Under the pieces are notes generated by a model that was given only the letters and a program-made list of their open reading frames with translations, did not search any database and was not told where the DNA came from. 38,255 bases of DNA from Thermoplasmata archaeon. Lineage in GTDB: Archaea > Thermoplasmatota > Thermoplasmata > Lutacidiplasmatales > UBA184. Below are positions 31,375 to 38,255 of the stretch, in pieces (position 1 is the first letter of the stretch; each line of letters opens with the position of its first letter). The translations under genes were made by a program, and so were the position numbers. The stretch is from NCBI GenBank assembly GCA_022749935.1, contig JAKIWQ010000011.1, positions 1-38,255 on the forward strand, written 5' to 3'.

Positions 31375-32289
31375 ATGGGGCTCCTCCTACCACAATTCGG
31401 AATCTTCGCCCAAGGCACCGGCGCTCACTACTTCCTCGAATTGGACGTCCGGTGGGACGTAACCCCAGCCGAGCTCCTCGATTCGTTCCGACGCCTGCGT
31501 GCCCCCGAGGTGTCGGCGGGTGGCATCAACCTGGTGATCGCCTTCGGGAGCGACCTCTGGAGGAGCCTGCCCGGATCAAGGTTCCCGGAATCACTCGCGA
31601 ATTTCCGCGAGATCATGGGAGTCGACGGCCCTTCGGCACCCGCGACCCAGCACGACGTTTGGCTCTGGATCAGCGGCAGTTCGCCCGATGTCGCGTGGGA
31701 ACATGCCCGGGCCGCCACAGAATTGGTCCGTGATGTTGCGAACGTCGCGTCGGAACAGGCAGGGTTCTCCTATCGTGGGAGCCGGGATATCACGGGATTC
31801 ATCGACGGCACAGCGAACCCTCCCACGCTCGAGGCCGCGGACGTAGCGCTCGTTCCCCCGGGGGAGCCGGGTGAAGGAGGAAGCTTCGTCCTGGTTCAGC
31901 GGTGGGTCCACGACCTCCGGGCGTTCAGCCAGCTCCCCGTCGAGGAGCAGGAACGAGTCATCGGAAGGACCAAGGGCGAGAGCGTCGAGCTCTCGGACGA
32001 TCTCAAACCGCCCTCCGCCCACATAGCCAGGGTAACGATCGAGGTCGAGGGGGCCGAGCTCGAAATCGTTCGACGGAGTGTGCCGTTCGGGTCGGTAGAG
32101 GAACATGGTCTCTACTTCGTCGGGTTCAGCGCCGATCCCTCCCGCTTTGCACGGATGCTTTCCCGCATGTTCGGGACCTCGGGCGACGGGATCCGCGACC
32201 GGCTTACAGATTTCTCCCGACCGGTAAGCGGAGCGTTCTACTTCGCCCCTTCGCAGAACGCCCTGCGCGAACTTGCCGGCTCGGAATAG
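31375..32289 (+). CDS. Dyp-type heme peroxidase
   Basis: A 304-residue dye-decolorising peroxidase of the YfeX-like branch. LLPQFGIFAQGTGAHYFLEL is the family start, GFIDGTANP (141-149) holds the catalytic Asp144, His216 in PPSAHIARV is the proximal heme ligand and Arg233/234 in VRRSVPFGS the distal Arg; these positions nearly equal those in E. coli YfeX. GLYFVGFSADPSRF and SGAFYFAPS complete the fold. No signal peptide is seen, so it is cytosolic; heme supply is required. Start: ATG at 31375 by homology; an in-frame GTG at 31330, about 26 bp after a GTTATGC box, is possible and would add 15 residues. The gene type is mainly bacterial, so transfer is possible. Confidence 0.92.
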   Translation: MGLLLPQFGIFAQGTGAHYFLELDVRWDVTPAELLDSFRRLRAPEVSAGGINLVIAFGSDLWRSLPGSRFPESLANFREIMGVDGPSAPATQHDVWLWISGSSPDVAWEHARAATELVRDVANVASEQAGFSYRGSRDITGFIDGTANPPTLEAADVALVPPGEPGEGGSFVLVQRWVHDLRAFSQLPVEEQERVIGRTKGESVELSDDLKPPSAHIARVTIEVEGAELEIVRRSVPFGSVEEHGLYFVGFSADPSRFARMLSRMFGTSGDGIRDRLTDFSRPVSGAFYFAPSQNALRELAGSE

Positions 32290-32291
32290 GC

Positions 32292-32350
32292 CGAGTGAGT
32301 CGTGTGGTCGGCCTCGGAAGCGCCCCGTTCGGGGGGGGCCGGCTCACTCG
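32292..32350. repeat. Inverted repeat after the peroxidase gene
   Basis: Perfect 8-bp arms CGAGTGAG (32292-32299) and CTCACTCG (32343-32350) enclose a smaller stem CCCC-GTTC-GGGG. It starts 2 bp after the peroxidase stop, so it may shape the 3' end of that mRNA; there is no T-rich run after it. Confidence 0.5.
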
Positions 32351-32438
32351 CGACTGTCACGACCGGGGCGGGTAAACGACCCCCCGGACTGGAGGGTCTC
32401 CCCCCGGAAACCAACTCTTATGGACTGAAGTTGTGGTC

Positions 32439-32447
32439 GTATTTTCG
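32439..32447 (+). promoter_or_regulatory. TATA-like box for the thermopsin-repeat gene
   Basis: CGTATTTTC, about 42 bp before the ATG at 32485. It predicts a 17-nt leader containing the Shine-Dalgarno sequence at 32475-32480. Confidence 0.45.
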
Positions 32448-32474
32448 GACGAGCGATCTGAGGACGCTGACTGC

Positions 32475-32480
32475 GGAGGT
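32475..32480 (+). promoter_or_regulatory. Shine-Dalgarno sequence GGAGGT
   Basis: A perfect GGAGGT, 4 nt before the ATG at 32485. It marks that ATG as the intended start, even though the frame meets TAG twelve codons later. Confidence 0.6.
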
Positions 32481-32484
32481 TCGA

Positions 32485-32526
32485 ATGGCGACCAGGAAAG
32501 GATTCCGCGTCCACTTCGGGTAGTGC
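32485..32526 (+). pseudogene. Signal-peptide start of the thermopsin-repeat gene, before an in-frame TAG
   Basis: Twelve codons, MATRKGFRVHFG, followed by TAG (32521-32523) and TGC, in frame with the gene below. Together they read as a basic n-region plus the hydrophobic core CVIAPLILTTALVPG, a normal signal peptide. A Trp (TGG) at the TAG would be one base away. Confidence 0.6.
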
Positions 32527-33036
32527 GTGATCGCGCCGTTGATTCTCACGACCGCGCTCGTGCCAGGGTCTATGGGGTCGGTTTTAGGACTCCCGATCCT
32601 AGGGATTCGACCCACGACGGCGGCCCCGTTCTCGTCCCATCTATCAAAGTATGAGGTCCTGATTGGCCAGACCGGATTGTCGCCAACCGCCGAGTGGGGA
32701 GTGACGCTCAACGGGACCTACGAGTTTGGATCCGGCAGCGACTCGCTCCCCTTCATAGTGATGAATGGATCCTTGCCGTACTACGTTTCGCGCATACCCA
32801 CCGGATTCGCTGCGACACCTCCCAACGGAACCATGGACGTGGACGGAGCCAGGGTGAACTTCACCGTCACGTTCGACCCGACCCCTTCGAGAGCTGGTTC
32901 GAATTCCTCGGCCAACATCCTTGGCTTGCCTCCGGCCGAGGGGTATGCCGCTATCGGTGCAATCATTGCCATCGCGGTTGCCGGAACCGTCCTCGCATGG
33001 TCATTCGACCGTCGGGCACGCGGTCCGCCACGATGA
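32527..33036 (+). CDS. Surface protein with thermopsin-type repeat and C-terminal anchor
   Basis: A 169-residue frame from GTG at 32527, with a hydrophobic start (IAPLILTTALVPG), an exported domain, and a C-terminal helix (about 140-160) followed by RRARG. The domain VLIGQTGLSPTAEWGVTLNG, SLPFIVMNGSLPYYVS and MDVDGARVNFTVTFDPTP matches the repeats (FxETGLPxGTxWxVTLNG) that accompany thermopsin and many Thermoplasmata surface proteins. No protease part is present. The true start is probably the ATG at 32485 with its GGAGGT, interrupted by TAG. Starting at this GTG removes the basic residues, but the hydrophobic segment remains, so a shortened product might still be inserted. Confidence 0.7.
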   Translation: MIAPLILTTALVPGSMGSVLGLPILGIRPTTAAPFSSHLSKYEVLIGQTGLSPTAEWGVTLNGTYEFGSGSDSLPFIVMNGSLPYYVSRIPTGFAATPPNGTMDVDGARVNFTVTFDPTPSRAGSNSSANILGLPPAEGYAAIGAIIAIAVAGTVLAWSFDRRARGPPR

Positions 33037-33191
33037 TCGGGTACCTCGCCCAATACCCGCTTCGTGAGATTGCCCCAGCAGGGTCCTCGTACCGGTTGTT
33101 CGACACCCAAACGGAGCCGTCGGGACTTGCGGGCCAGCCGCTAGAGGGGATTGCCCTGTAGTTCCATCCCGCGGGCCAGGGTCTCGGAACA

Positions 33192-33221
33192 GCTCCCCCT
33201 TCTGGTTAACGTGAAGGGAGC
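33192..33221. repeat. Inverted repeat before the aminopeptidase-like gene
   Basis: GCTCCCCCTTC (33192-33202) pairs with GAAGGGAGC (33213-33221), leaving two bulged C and a 10-nt loop containing TTAAC. It may be a terminator of the upstream gene or an operator; the sequence does not decide. Confidence 0.4.
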
Positions 33222-33252
33222 AATCTGACCCTGCGGCTCAGGAAGTAGTCCG

Positions 33253-33262
33253 CTACAAATAG
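33253..33262 (+). promoter_or_regulatory. TATA box for the aminopeptidase-like gene
   Basis: CTACAAATAG, centred about 27-28 bp before the ATG at 33286. Confidence 0.55.
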
Positions 33263-33285
33263 GGACTTTCATTCGCCCCCTTGCC

Positions 33286-34410
33286 ATGAGCGAGAGTCCC
33301 TCGTCCCTCGAGCGAGCTGCGGCCCGCAACCTGGTCAAGAATTACCTTCGCGTAAAGCCCGGCGAGAACGTCATGGTCGAAGCCTGGACCCATACGCTCT
33401 CCATGTCGTCGGCGATGGTGGACGAGGTCCGACGGGCGGGCGGGAGTGCCCTCCTCGCGTACGAGGACGACGACGCCTGGTGGCGCGCGGTGGACCGCCG
33501 ACAGGCAAAGCCCCTCGGCCGCTTGTCCGACCCGGAGTGGGCCGCGGTCGCGGCAGCTGACGTTTACGTACAGTTTTGGGGCCCGGCGGACTCGGCCCGG
33601 CTGGAGAAACTAGGGCAGAAGGACTTGGACACTTGGGGCGATGGTTGGTTCGACCGGTGGTACAAGCTCGCCCGGTCGACCGGGTTGCGAGGGGGACGGA
33701 TGGCCACGGGGTGGGTAACGGACTCTCGAGTCCGTCAATGGGGGGTCAGTAAGCAGCGCTGGATGAAGGCCCTCCTCGAGGGGTGCCTGGCCGACCCGGA
33801 GGAGATTGCCAAGAGCGGCAAGCGCCTCGCCCGTGCCTTCTCAGGGACGAAAAAGCTCCGAGTCACCCACCCCAATGGGACCGATATCGAGGTGGCCCTG
33901 GCCGGTGTGCCTCCGAGGCTCTACGAAGGTTTCCCCCACCCCAAGGACCGGGCTTTCAGCGAGTATGACATGCTGGCGAACTTCCCCGACGGGAGGGTCC
34001 GGGTGGCCCTGGATGCCCGGAGGGCCGAGGGGAGGATTGTTTCCAACCGACGCAGCTACGACGAGACCTGGTTCCCTTGGGAGGTGTACTCGGGCGGCGC
34101 GTTCGAGTTCTCCAACGGGAAGCTGACCTCCTTCTCCTTCGAGGAGGGAGAGTCCGCGTTCGCCCGGAACTACGCCCGGGGTACGCCGGGAAAGGACCGA
34201 GCGGGCTCGCTTACGATCGGACTGAATCCCAAGCTCGATAACGTGCCGTACCTGGAGCACTCGGAGCGCGGGATCATCGAGTTCGCCGTGGGCCGGAACG
34301 CCTACCTGGGGGGGACTAACACCTCGGACTTCTATGGCTCCGTCGACCTCGCGGGGTCGGAGATCAGCGTCGACGGAACGCCGGTCGTCCGCGCGGGGAA
34401 GATTCTCTAG
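33286..34410 (+). CDS. M29-like aminopeptidase homologue, possible loss of metal ligands
   Basis: A 374-residue protein resembling the M29 (aminopeptidase T/PepS) family. Family-like parts are NLVKNYLRVKPGENVMVEAW, VYVQFWGP, TKKLRVTHPNGTDIEVALAG, and the end LEHSERGIIEFAVGRN with ISVDGTPVVRAGKIL. In active enzymes the last part carries His, Tyr, His and Asp metal ligands (ENAACHxALG, then IHxD). Here the aligned positions appear to be Glu330 and Ser352, with Asp354 kept, and the segment between is shortened. It may be an inactive or altered relative. The ATG at 33286 follows a TATA box. No signal peptide, so cytosolic. Confidence 0.75.
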   Translation: MSESPSSLERAAARNLVKNYLRVKPGENVMVEAWTHTLSMSSAMVDEVRRAGGSALLAYEDDDAWWRAVDRRQAKPLGRLSDPEWAAVAAADVYVQFWGPADSARLEKLGQKDLDTWGDGWFDRWYKLARSTGLRGGRMATGWVTDSRVRQWGVSKQRWMKALLEGCLADPEEIAKSGKRLARAFSGTKKLRVTHPNGTDIEVALAGVPPRLYEGFPHPKDRAFSEYDMLANFPDGRVRVALDARRAEGRIVSNRRSYDETWFPWEVYSGGAFEFSNGKLTSFSFEEGESAFARNYARGTPGKDRAGSLTIGLNPKLDNVPYLEHSERGIIEFAVGRNAYLGGTNTSDFYGSVDLAGSEISVDGTPVVRAGKIL

Positions 34411-34593
34411 GTGCTTCGGGTCCGTCCTCGTAGTGGGAGGGGTCACCTCCTTCCCGGGGCTCGCCGGGGCCGGAGGCGCCGACCTCGGTCTTCCTCCCGG
34501 GGGACTGGTGAAGAGATTCTTTCACGACCCAACCCAGAACCGAGTCCGTGTCGACAGCGACGACCAACCACCACGGGACGCACTCGCGCCTTC

Positions 34594-34611
34594 GGGGGGC
34601 GCAAGCCCCCC
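34594..34611. repeat. Hairpin GGGGGGC-GCAA-GCCCCCC
   Basis: A perfect 7-bp stem closed by the GNRA tetraloop GCAA when read on the plus strand. Such loops are typical of structured RNAs. It lies about 180 nt after the stop of the aminopeptidase-like gene. Confidence 0.55.
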
Positions 34612-34848
34612 CGGTCGGTCTCCGAGTCGCGGATCTGGGAGCTCCTTAGCGTGGCTGCCCAGACTCTCCAGGATCGCGTGCGTCCGCGGCGTCCGGACCG
34701 GATCGACCGATGGGGAAACGATGCGTCCCACTTCTCGAAGAGGCTCTCTCACACGCGCTCTGCGGGCCCCCTGGCGGCTCCGAGGTCGATACTCGACGTT
34801 CATCGACTCCTCGCCTCCGGTGAAGGTGGTCGGCTCTCCTTCAGGATC

Positions 34849-34865
34849 CGGAGACGATGTCTCCG
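34849..34865. repeat. Inverted repeat 3' of tRNA-Thr
   Basis: CGGAGAC, three bases, then GTCTCCG, a perfect 7-bp stem starting 28 nt beyond the tRNA 3' end on its strand. It may help end or process the tRNA transcript; no T-run follows. Confidence 0.45.
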
Positions 34866-34893
34866 AAGCAAGCGTCGTCCCCGGCTTCCCCGC

Positions 34894-34965
34894 AGCCGCC
34901 AGAGAGGATTGAACTCCCGACCTGCTGATTACAAATCAGCCGCTCTACCGCTGAGCTATGGCGGC
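34894..34965 (-). tRNA. tRNA-Thr (anticodon TGT)
   Basis: A 72-nt complete cloverleaf without intron. Acceptor arms GCCGCCA and TGGCGGC pair over 7 bp; D-stem GCTC/GAGC; anticodon stem GCTGA/TCAGC with loop TTTGTAA, so positions 34-36 are TGT (reads ACA); five-base variable loop; T-stem GGGAG/CTCTC with loop TTCAATC. The discriminator is T, usual for archaeal tRNA-Thr. CCA is not encoded (TGCG follows), so it is added enzymatically. Confidence 0.96.
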
Positions 34966-34995
34966 ATACGTCTTCGCAGTACGTGCTTCGGCCGA

Positions 34996-35004
34996 CCTTA
35001 AAGG
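34996..35004 (-). promoter_or_regulatory. TATA box for tRNA-Thr
   Basis: CCTTTAAGG on the minus strand, centred 35 bp before the first tRNA base, giving a start near 34974 and a short 5' leader for RNase P. Being palindromic, it could also act on the plus strand, but no gene fits there. Confidence 0.5.
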
Positions 35005-35180
35005 GTTACGCTGGGATGGAGACGGTGTACTCCCTTCAACCTCACGGGAACGGAGAGTCTCGGGTCCGCCCGGCGGTTCTCTCGACGGTGCGAGACCAGG
35101 CCATTCTTCGGCGGGGTTGGCGTCCCCGGCGTCGCCGGCCCCGGAGAAGTCGAAGCGCGAAGGCTGGGTTCGGCCGCGAG

Positions 35181-35187
35181 GTTAAAT
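35181..35187 (+). promoter_or_regulatory. TATA box for the PH-domain/kelch operon
   Basis: GTTAAAT in the context GAGGTTAAATC, identical to the OsmC promoter core, centred about 28 bp before the ATG at 35212. Confidence 0.55.
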
Positions 35188-35211
35188 CCGCGGTCACGAG
35201 TGGGCCACGGG

Positions 35212-35937
35212 ATGCGGGGTTCGGACGAGGGACCGAAGACCGAGGCGGCTCTCCTCCTCGAGTTACCCCCCTCCAATCAGCCCGGCGTTTTCCCGCGGTC
35301 GCTGCTCCCGGGCGGCGAGCGCGTGTTGTTCGAGACCCGCCCAGGGCTGCTGGGTCTGTACGTCGGTCGGATCCTGCTCCTGTTCCTCCTCGCCCTGCTC
35401 TTCCTGGTTGCCGCCGAAGCTCCGTCCGACCTCAACAACCCGTTCGCCTGGTTCGTCTTTGCCCTGTCCCTCTTCCTGATCGTGTACTACATCCTCCTGT
35501 GGAGGGCGACCGCCTACGCTCTGACCGACCGGCGGGTGCTCCTGGTGTCGGGGCTCCGGCGGTCCGCGTTTCTGGACGCGCAGTATGAACAGGTCCAGAA
35601 CCTCCGGCTCGAACCGGGATTCTCGGGTGGACTCAAGTTCGACGCCACTCCCCCGCAGGCTCCTTCTCGCCTCATCGGGGGCAGGAAGTACGCCCGGATG
35701 ATCTTCTGGCGCGCTCTCGAGGACGCCCCCCGCGTCCAGAGCTTCGTCCAGGACGCGTTCGCCCTCCACGAGCGGGAGAGCGCGCAAGCCGGACTGCGGG
35801 ACGCGCTCATCGCCAAGATGACCGAGGGTCGGTTTCCATGCGCCTATTGCCGCACCTTGGTCGACATCCGTACGGTCGACTTCGCGTCTCCGAGGTGCCC
35901 GAGTTGCGGCGCCCCGCTGGTCGTGCCTCCGTCGTAG
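35212..35937 (+). CDS. PH-domain membrane protein with C-terminal zinc ribbon
   Basis: A 241-residue protein. After a polar start come two membrane helices (about 47-66 and 77-97), a bacterial PH-like domain (bPH2 type: ATAYALTDRRVLLVSGLRR, then YEQVQNLRLEPGFSGGLKF), a helical stretch, and a zinc ribbon with CAYC and CPSC pairs. The YxLTxxRVL pattern is the hallmark of bPH2. The ATG at 35212 is favoured over the GTG at 35200 by the promoter distance. The kelch gene follows 16 bp later on the same transcript, and both proteins end in a two-CxxC ribbon. Role unknown; a membrane-bound scaffold is a guess. Confidence 0.8.
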   Translation: MRGSDEGPKTEAALLLELPPSNQPGVFPRSLLPGGERVLFETRPGLLGLYVGRILLLFLLALLFLVAAEAPSDLNNPFAWFVFALSLFLIVYYILLWRATAYALTDRRVLLVSGLRRSAFLDAQYEQVQNLRLEPGFSGGLKFDATPPQAPSRLIGGRKYARMIFWRALEDAPRVQSFVQDAFALHERESAQAGLRDALIAKMTEGRFPCAYCRTLVDIRTVDFASPRCPSCGAPLVVPPS

Positions 35938-35953
35938 TAGGGAGCGAGTGCAG

Positions 35954-38032
35954 ATGACGCGGGTTCGGGTCAATCACTCGGGAGACCTCGTGGCCGTGGT
36001 GCCTCGAGGGGTCTGGAGCCGCCTCGCGCCGGCGTTGCTGGTCGGCTTCGTGCTGTTGGCGGGCGCGCTGCTTGCTCCCCTGCTCGGACCCTCTCACACC
36101 CCCGGACCGAGCCCACTTGCTCACGGACTCACGATGTTCACGTCCTATCCCAACAACGGCATATCCCCTCCTCCGACGACGGGGGCAGGCGCAGCCTACG
36201 ATCCGGCGGACGGATACGTCCTCATGTTCGGGGGCGAGAACGACGCACAGACGCCGATCAGCTACAGCTGGACGTTCGGGCACAACAACTGGACCAACCT
36301 CACCAGCAGCGTGGGTGGGGCTCCCGCGGCCCGGTGGGCGGAGGGTTTGGCGTATGACTCCACCGACGGCTACGTCGTCCTGTTCGGAGGTTGTTACGAT
36401 TTCGCGTGCAAGGACGTTTCGGACTCCACGTGGACCTACTCGCACGACCGATGGACGAACATCTCGGCGAAACAGAACGAAACCCCTCCGGCGGCCGGGC
36501 ACGTGAGTATGGTCTACGACGCCCACGACGGGTACATCCTCCTGTTCGGGGGGTTCGGCTCCGGAGCCTCGTTCCTCAACGAGGAGTGGGAATTCCGGGG
36601 GGGCCAGTGGTCACCCATCGGGGCTGCGTCCTCGACGGTCCCCACCGGCCGAGCTGGTGGAATGGTCGCGTACGACGGGGCTTCGGGCTCCGTCATTCTC
36701 TTCGGGGGAGCCGCCCAGTTTCAACGATTGGACGACACTTGGTCCTACCAGTCGGGGAACTGGACCAACCTGACCGGGTCGGCCGGTGCCGCACCACCCC
36801 CCCGATGGCAAGCGATGTTGGCGTTCGATTCGGCCGACGGCTACCTGCTTCTCGTGAACGGATACTCCGGGGGGACCTACTACGGCGACGAATGGACCTT
36901 CGCGGGAGGGACTTGGTCGGCTCTCCATGTGAACAACGGTCCTCCCGCGTCGCTGGGGGCGGTCTTCGTGTACGACGCGGCGGATGGGTACGTGCTGTAC
37001 TTTTCCGGGATGACTCCCAACGGTCTGTTGACCTCGACCTTCATCTACGCCAACGGGGCCTGGACGCTCCTCCTCAACCCCCCAGGGTCGCCCTTTCCCC
37101 TCCTCTTCGTGGGGCTCCTCCTCCTCTTTTTCGCCCTGCCAGTGACGGTCGGCGTCCTGGTGGGAGCTCGGAATCGCCGGCGTCGTGAACGGGAGCTCGG
37201 CGAAGGATTCGTGCTCCCTCCCGGGGAGTCGATCCGTTGGATACCGTCCGGTCCGGCCCTCCGAGCGGCGAACGTCCGCCGGCTGGGCCTCCTGGCCTTG
37301 ATGTTCGTGGTCTTCCTCCCGTTCCTCATCGTGGTCATCACGGCCGGAAGTGGCGCCTCCGCTGCGGTCCCGGTCGTGGGGATTGAGATCGGCGTCGTCA
37401 CGCTTCTGATCGTAGGACTGGTGTACGGAACCTCTCGCCAATCGACGCGGGAGATCGGGGTCGTCCGGTCCGGCGTGATCGTCCGCCGGGGAGTGGGCGA
37501 GCTCCGGGTCGGATGGCCGCAACTTCAGCCGGGGGTGATGGTTCCCTCGAGGGGCGTTTTTTGGTTCCAGACGGTCCCGAGCGGAAAGAGCATGCCCATG
37601 GGAGGGTTCTCCACGACCCTCGAGCAAGCCCGCGCGATCGTGTTGAGCCCGTATGCACCCCCTTGGGTGCTGGCGCCTCGGTTCGCGACGGGGCTCGGAG
37701 TCCCCGCACAGCGTTCCGTTGGGACGCCCGGAGTGCTCCTCGCCCCGCCGACCGGACCGCCCCCAACCCCGTATGCGGCGACCCTGCCTCCGCCAACCCC
37801 CTACGACCCGCCCGCGTCTCCCGCCTATCCGTCCTACCCTCCCCCACCCTCCTCCCCCCCGGCGAGATACAGTCCCTACCCTCCGACCCGTCCCGACCCG
37901 GGCCCGCCCCTCGTTTCGTCAGCCCCCGCGGGTCCACCCCCCGGAATGGTGATGTGTCCGAACTGTGGCCAACCCAATCCGGTGGGGCGGGTTGCGTTCT
38001 GCCAGTCCTGCGGTCGCCGTCTGCCTCGGTGA
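35954..38032 (+). CDS. Kelch-repeat membrane protein with proline-rich linker and zinc ribbon
   Basis: A 692-residue protein. An N-terminal helix (about 24-45) leads to six kelch-type blades ([78 protein letters not shown]), probably an outward-facing beta-propeller with several N-glycosylation sites. Then come a membrane helix (about 379-403), a cytoplasmic loop, two helices (about 443-490), a PH-like strand region with [15 protein letters not shown], a long Pro/Tyr/Ser-rich linker and a final zinc ribbon ([16 protein letters not shown]). I prefer the ATG at 35954 since GGGAG lies about 9 nt before it; GTG at 35948 is too close. Probably a surface receptor or adhesin with a cytoplasmic ribbon (inference). 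Confidence 0.88.
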   Translation: MTRVRVNHSGDLVAVVPRGVWSRLAPALLVGFVLLAGALLAPLLGPSHTPGPSPLAHGLTMFTSYPNNGISPPPTTGAGAAYDPADGYVLMFGGENDAQTPISYSWTFGHNNWTNLTSSVGGAPAARWAEGLAYDSTDGYVVLFGGCYDFACKDVSDSTWTYSHDRWTNISAKQNETPPAAGHVSMVYDAHDGYILLFGGFGSGASFLNEEWEFRGGQWSPIGAASSTVPTGRAGGMVAYDGASGSVILFGGAAQFQRLDDTWSYQSGNWTNLTGSAGAAPPPRWQAMLAFDSADGYLLLVNGYSGGTYYGDEWTFAGGTWSALHVNNGPPASLGAVFVYDAADGYVLYFSGMTPNGLLTSTFIYANGAWTLLLNPPGSPFPLLFVGLLLLFFALPVTVGVLVGARNRRRRERELGEGFVLPPGESIRWIPSGPALRAANVRRLGLLALMFVVFLPFLIVVITAGSGASAAVPVVGIEIGVVTLLIVGLVYGTSRQSTREIGVVRSGVIVRRGVGELRVGWPQLQPGVMVPSRGVFWFQTVPSGKSMPMGGFSTTLEQARAIVLSPYAPPWVLAPRFATGLGVPAQRSVGTPGVLLAPPTGPPPTPYAATLPPPTPYDPPASPAYPSYPPPPSSPPARYSPYPPTRPDPGPPLVSSAPAGPPPGMVMCPNCGQPNPVGRVAFCQSCGRRLPR

Positions 38033-38066
38033 GCAGGGCGAGGAAAGCGATGGGAGGTCTTGGCCC

Positions 38067-38255
38067 GTGACCGCTGGCACCTCGGGTGCACGACCGGTCC
38101 GCTCCCCGAGGGGAACTACTCTCTCCTGTCGGGGTTGGGGGCAGGAGGCCGCCCTGCGGCTTCTGATGAACAACCTCGACCCCGAGGTGGCGCGCGACCC
38201 GGACCACCTGAGTGTCTACGGCGGCCGCGGGAAGGCCGCGCGCAATTGGAAGTGC
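38067..38255 (+). CDS. hutU: Urocanate hydratase, N-terminal part
   Basis: The first 63 codons of a gene that runs off the window. From GTG at 38067, with GGAGG 9 nt upstream (38053-38057), it reads [20 protein letters not shown], then [20 protein letters not shown] and [12 protein letters not shown], the well-known start of urocanase ([32 protein letters not shown]). The enzyme hydrates urocanate to imidazolone propionate in histidine breakdown, using tightly bound NAD. It begins 34 bp after the kelch gene. Other hut genes may follow outside the window. Confidence 0.92.
   Translation, partial: MTAGTSGARPVRSPRGTTLSCRGWGQEAALRLLMNNLDPEVARDPDHLSVYGGRGKAARNWKC

Larger units (their letters stand above)
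34411..34893. other. Intergenic region with two strong hairpins
   Basis: About 480 bp between the aminopeptidase-like gene and tRNA-Thr, with no supported protein gene. It holds a GNRA-capped hairpin (34594-34611) and a perfect inverted repeat (34849-34865). I looked for RNase P and SRP RNA signatures on both strands and saw none. Confidence 0.5.

Noticed and set aside
32292-32350. Classic T-rich transcription terminator after the peroxidase gene
   Set aside because: The inverted repeat is real, but no T-run follows, so I list it only as a repeat.
34411-34893. RNase P or SRP RNA gene in the largest gap
   Set aside because: I looked for the conserved core signatures on both strands and did not find them; two hairpins alone are not enough.
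34334-34912. A 192-codon plus-strand frame across the gap before tRNA-Thr
   Set aside because: It starts inside the aminopeptidase-like gene and ends inside the tRNA; composition is Arg/Ser/Gly-rich like other shadow frames in this GC-rich sequence.
34983-35588. A long plus-strand frame starting near the palindromic TATA box
   Set aside because: It runs through the well-supported PH-domain gene in another frame and is dominated by Arg and Pro; the ATG at 35016 is too close to the box.
1-38255. General reassignment of TAG to an amino acid such as pyrrolysine
   Set aside because: TAG ends about half of the genes at sensible lengths, including both partners of two CTAG convergent overlaps, so it is the normal stop. 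Only individual read-through cases remain possible.

Overview
High-GC archaeal DNA, most likely from the Thermoplasmatota (an uncultivated soil or acid-associated Thermoplasmata lineage is my inference). The archaeal assignment rests on ABCE1/RLI, a replication factor C large subunit with a near-PIP-box tail, an MptA/FolE2-type GTP cyclohydrolase and a diphthamide-ligase homologue. It is also supported by TATA-like boxes about 24-28 bp upstream of many start codons (leaderless transcripts), a class III signal peptide of an archaeal pilin and a thermopsin-type repeat domain. The window holds about 36 protein genes, one tRNA-Thr(TGT) and no CRISPR array, insertion sequence or rRNA.

Layout. 1-1341: a secreted, membrane-anchored protein cut by the window edge, a small two-helix membrane protein and a convergent PH-domain membrane protein. 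1557-5668: an MFS exporter, a RibD/DHFR-like reductase with more AT-rich codons, and a GvpD/KaiC-like P-loop ATPase. 11909 down to 5961: one tightly packed minus-strand operon of GTP cyclohydrolase, two FtsX-type permeases, their ABC ATPase and the ribosome-recycling factor ABCE1. 12010-19956: housekeeping and small-metabolism genes (SufT/MIP18-like, FMN-dependent alpha-hydroxy-acid oxidase, GNAT, DUF1684, MarC, methyltransferase, OsmC, Dph6-like, RfcL), mostly with leaderless promoters. 20135-23485: a DUF885 peptidase-like gene interrupted by TAG, a degenerate aldo/keto reductase and a peroxiredoxin. 23546-27048: a cell-surface cluster with a frameshifted pilin, two related membrane-anchored exported proteins and an RnfD/NqrB-like membrane protein carrying an extra exported domain. 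27226-34410: DUF169, an AlkZ-like winged-helix protein, RimJ-like GNAT, pirin, Dyp peroxidase, a thermopsin-repeat surface protein with an early in-frame TAG, and an M29-like aminopeptidase homologue. 34894-38255: tRNA-Thr, a PH-domain/zinc-ribbon membrane protein in operon with a kelch/zinc-ribbon membrane protein, and the first 63 codons of urocanate hydratase.

The most unusual signals are three genes that each become intact after a single-base repair: two candidate in-frame TAGs and one frameshift beside a G5 tract. A fourth gene has no standard start codon where its promoter and Shine-Dalgarno sequence point. TAG is also the commonest ordinary stop here, so wholesale TAG recoding is unlikely. 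Local decay, sequencing error and read-through cannot be told apart from the sequence. Other points of interest are a roughly 75-80-residue insertion in the AAA+ core of RfcL, altered catalytic residues in four enzyme-like proteins, and the exported-protein cluster around the pilin.
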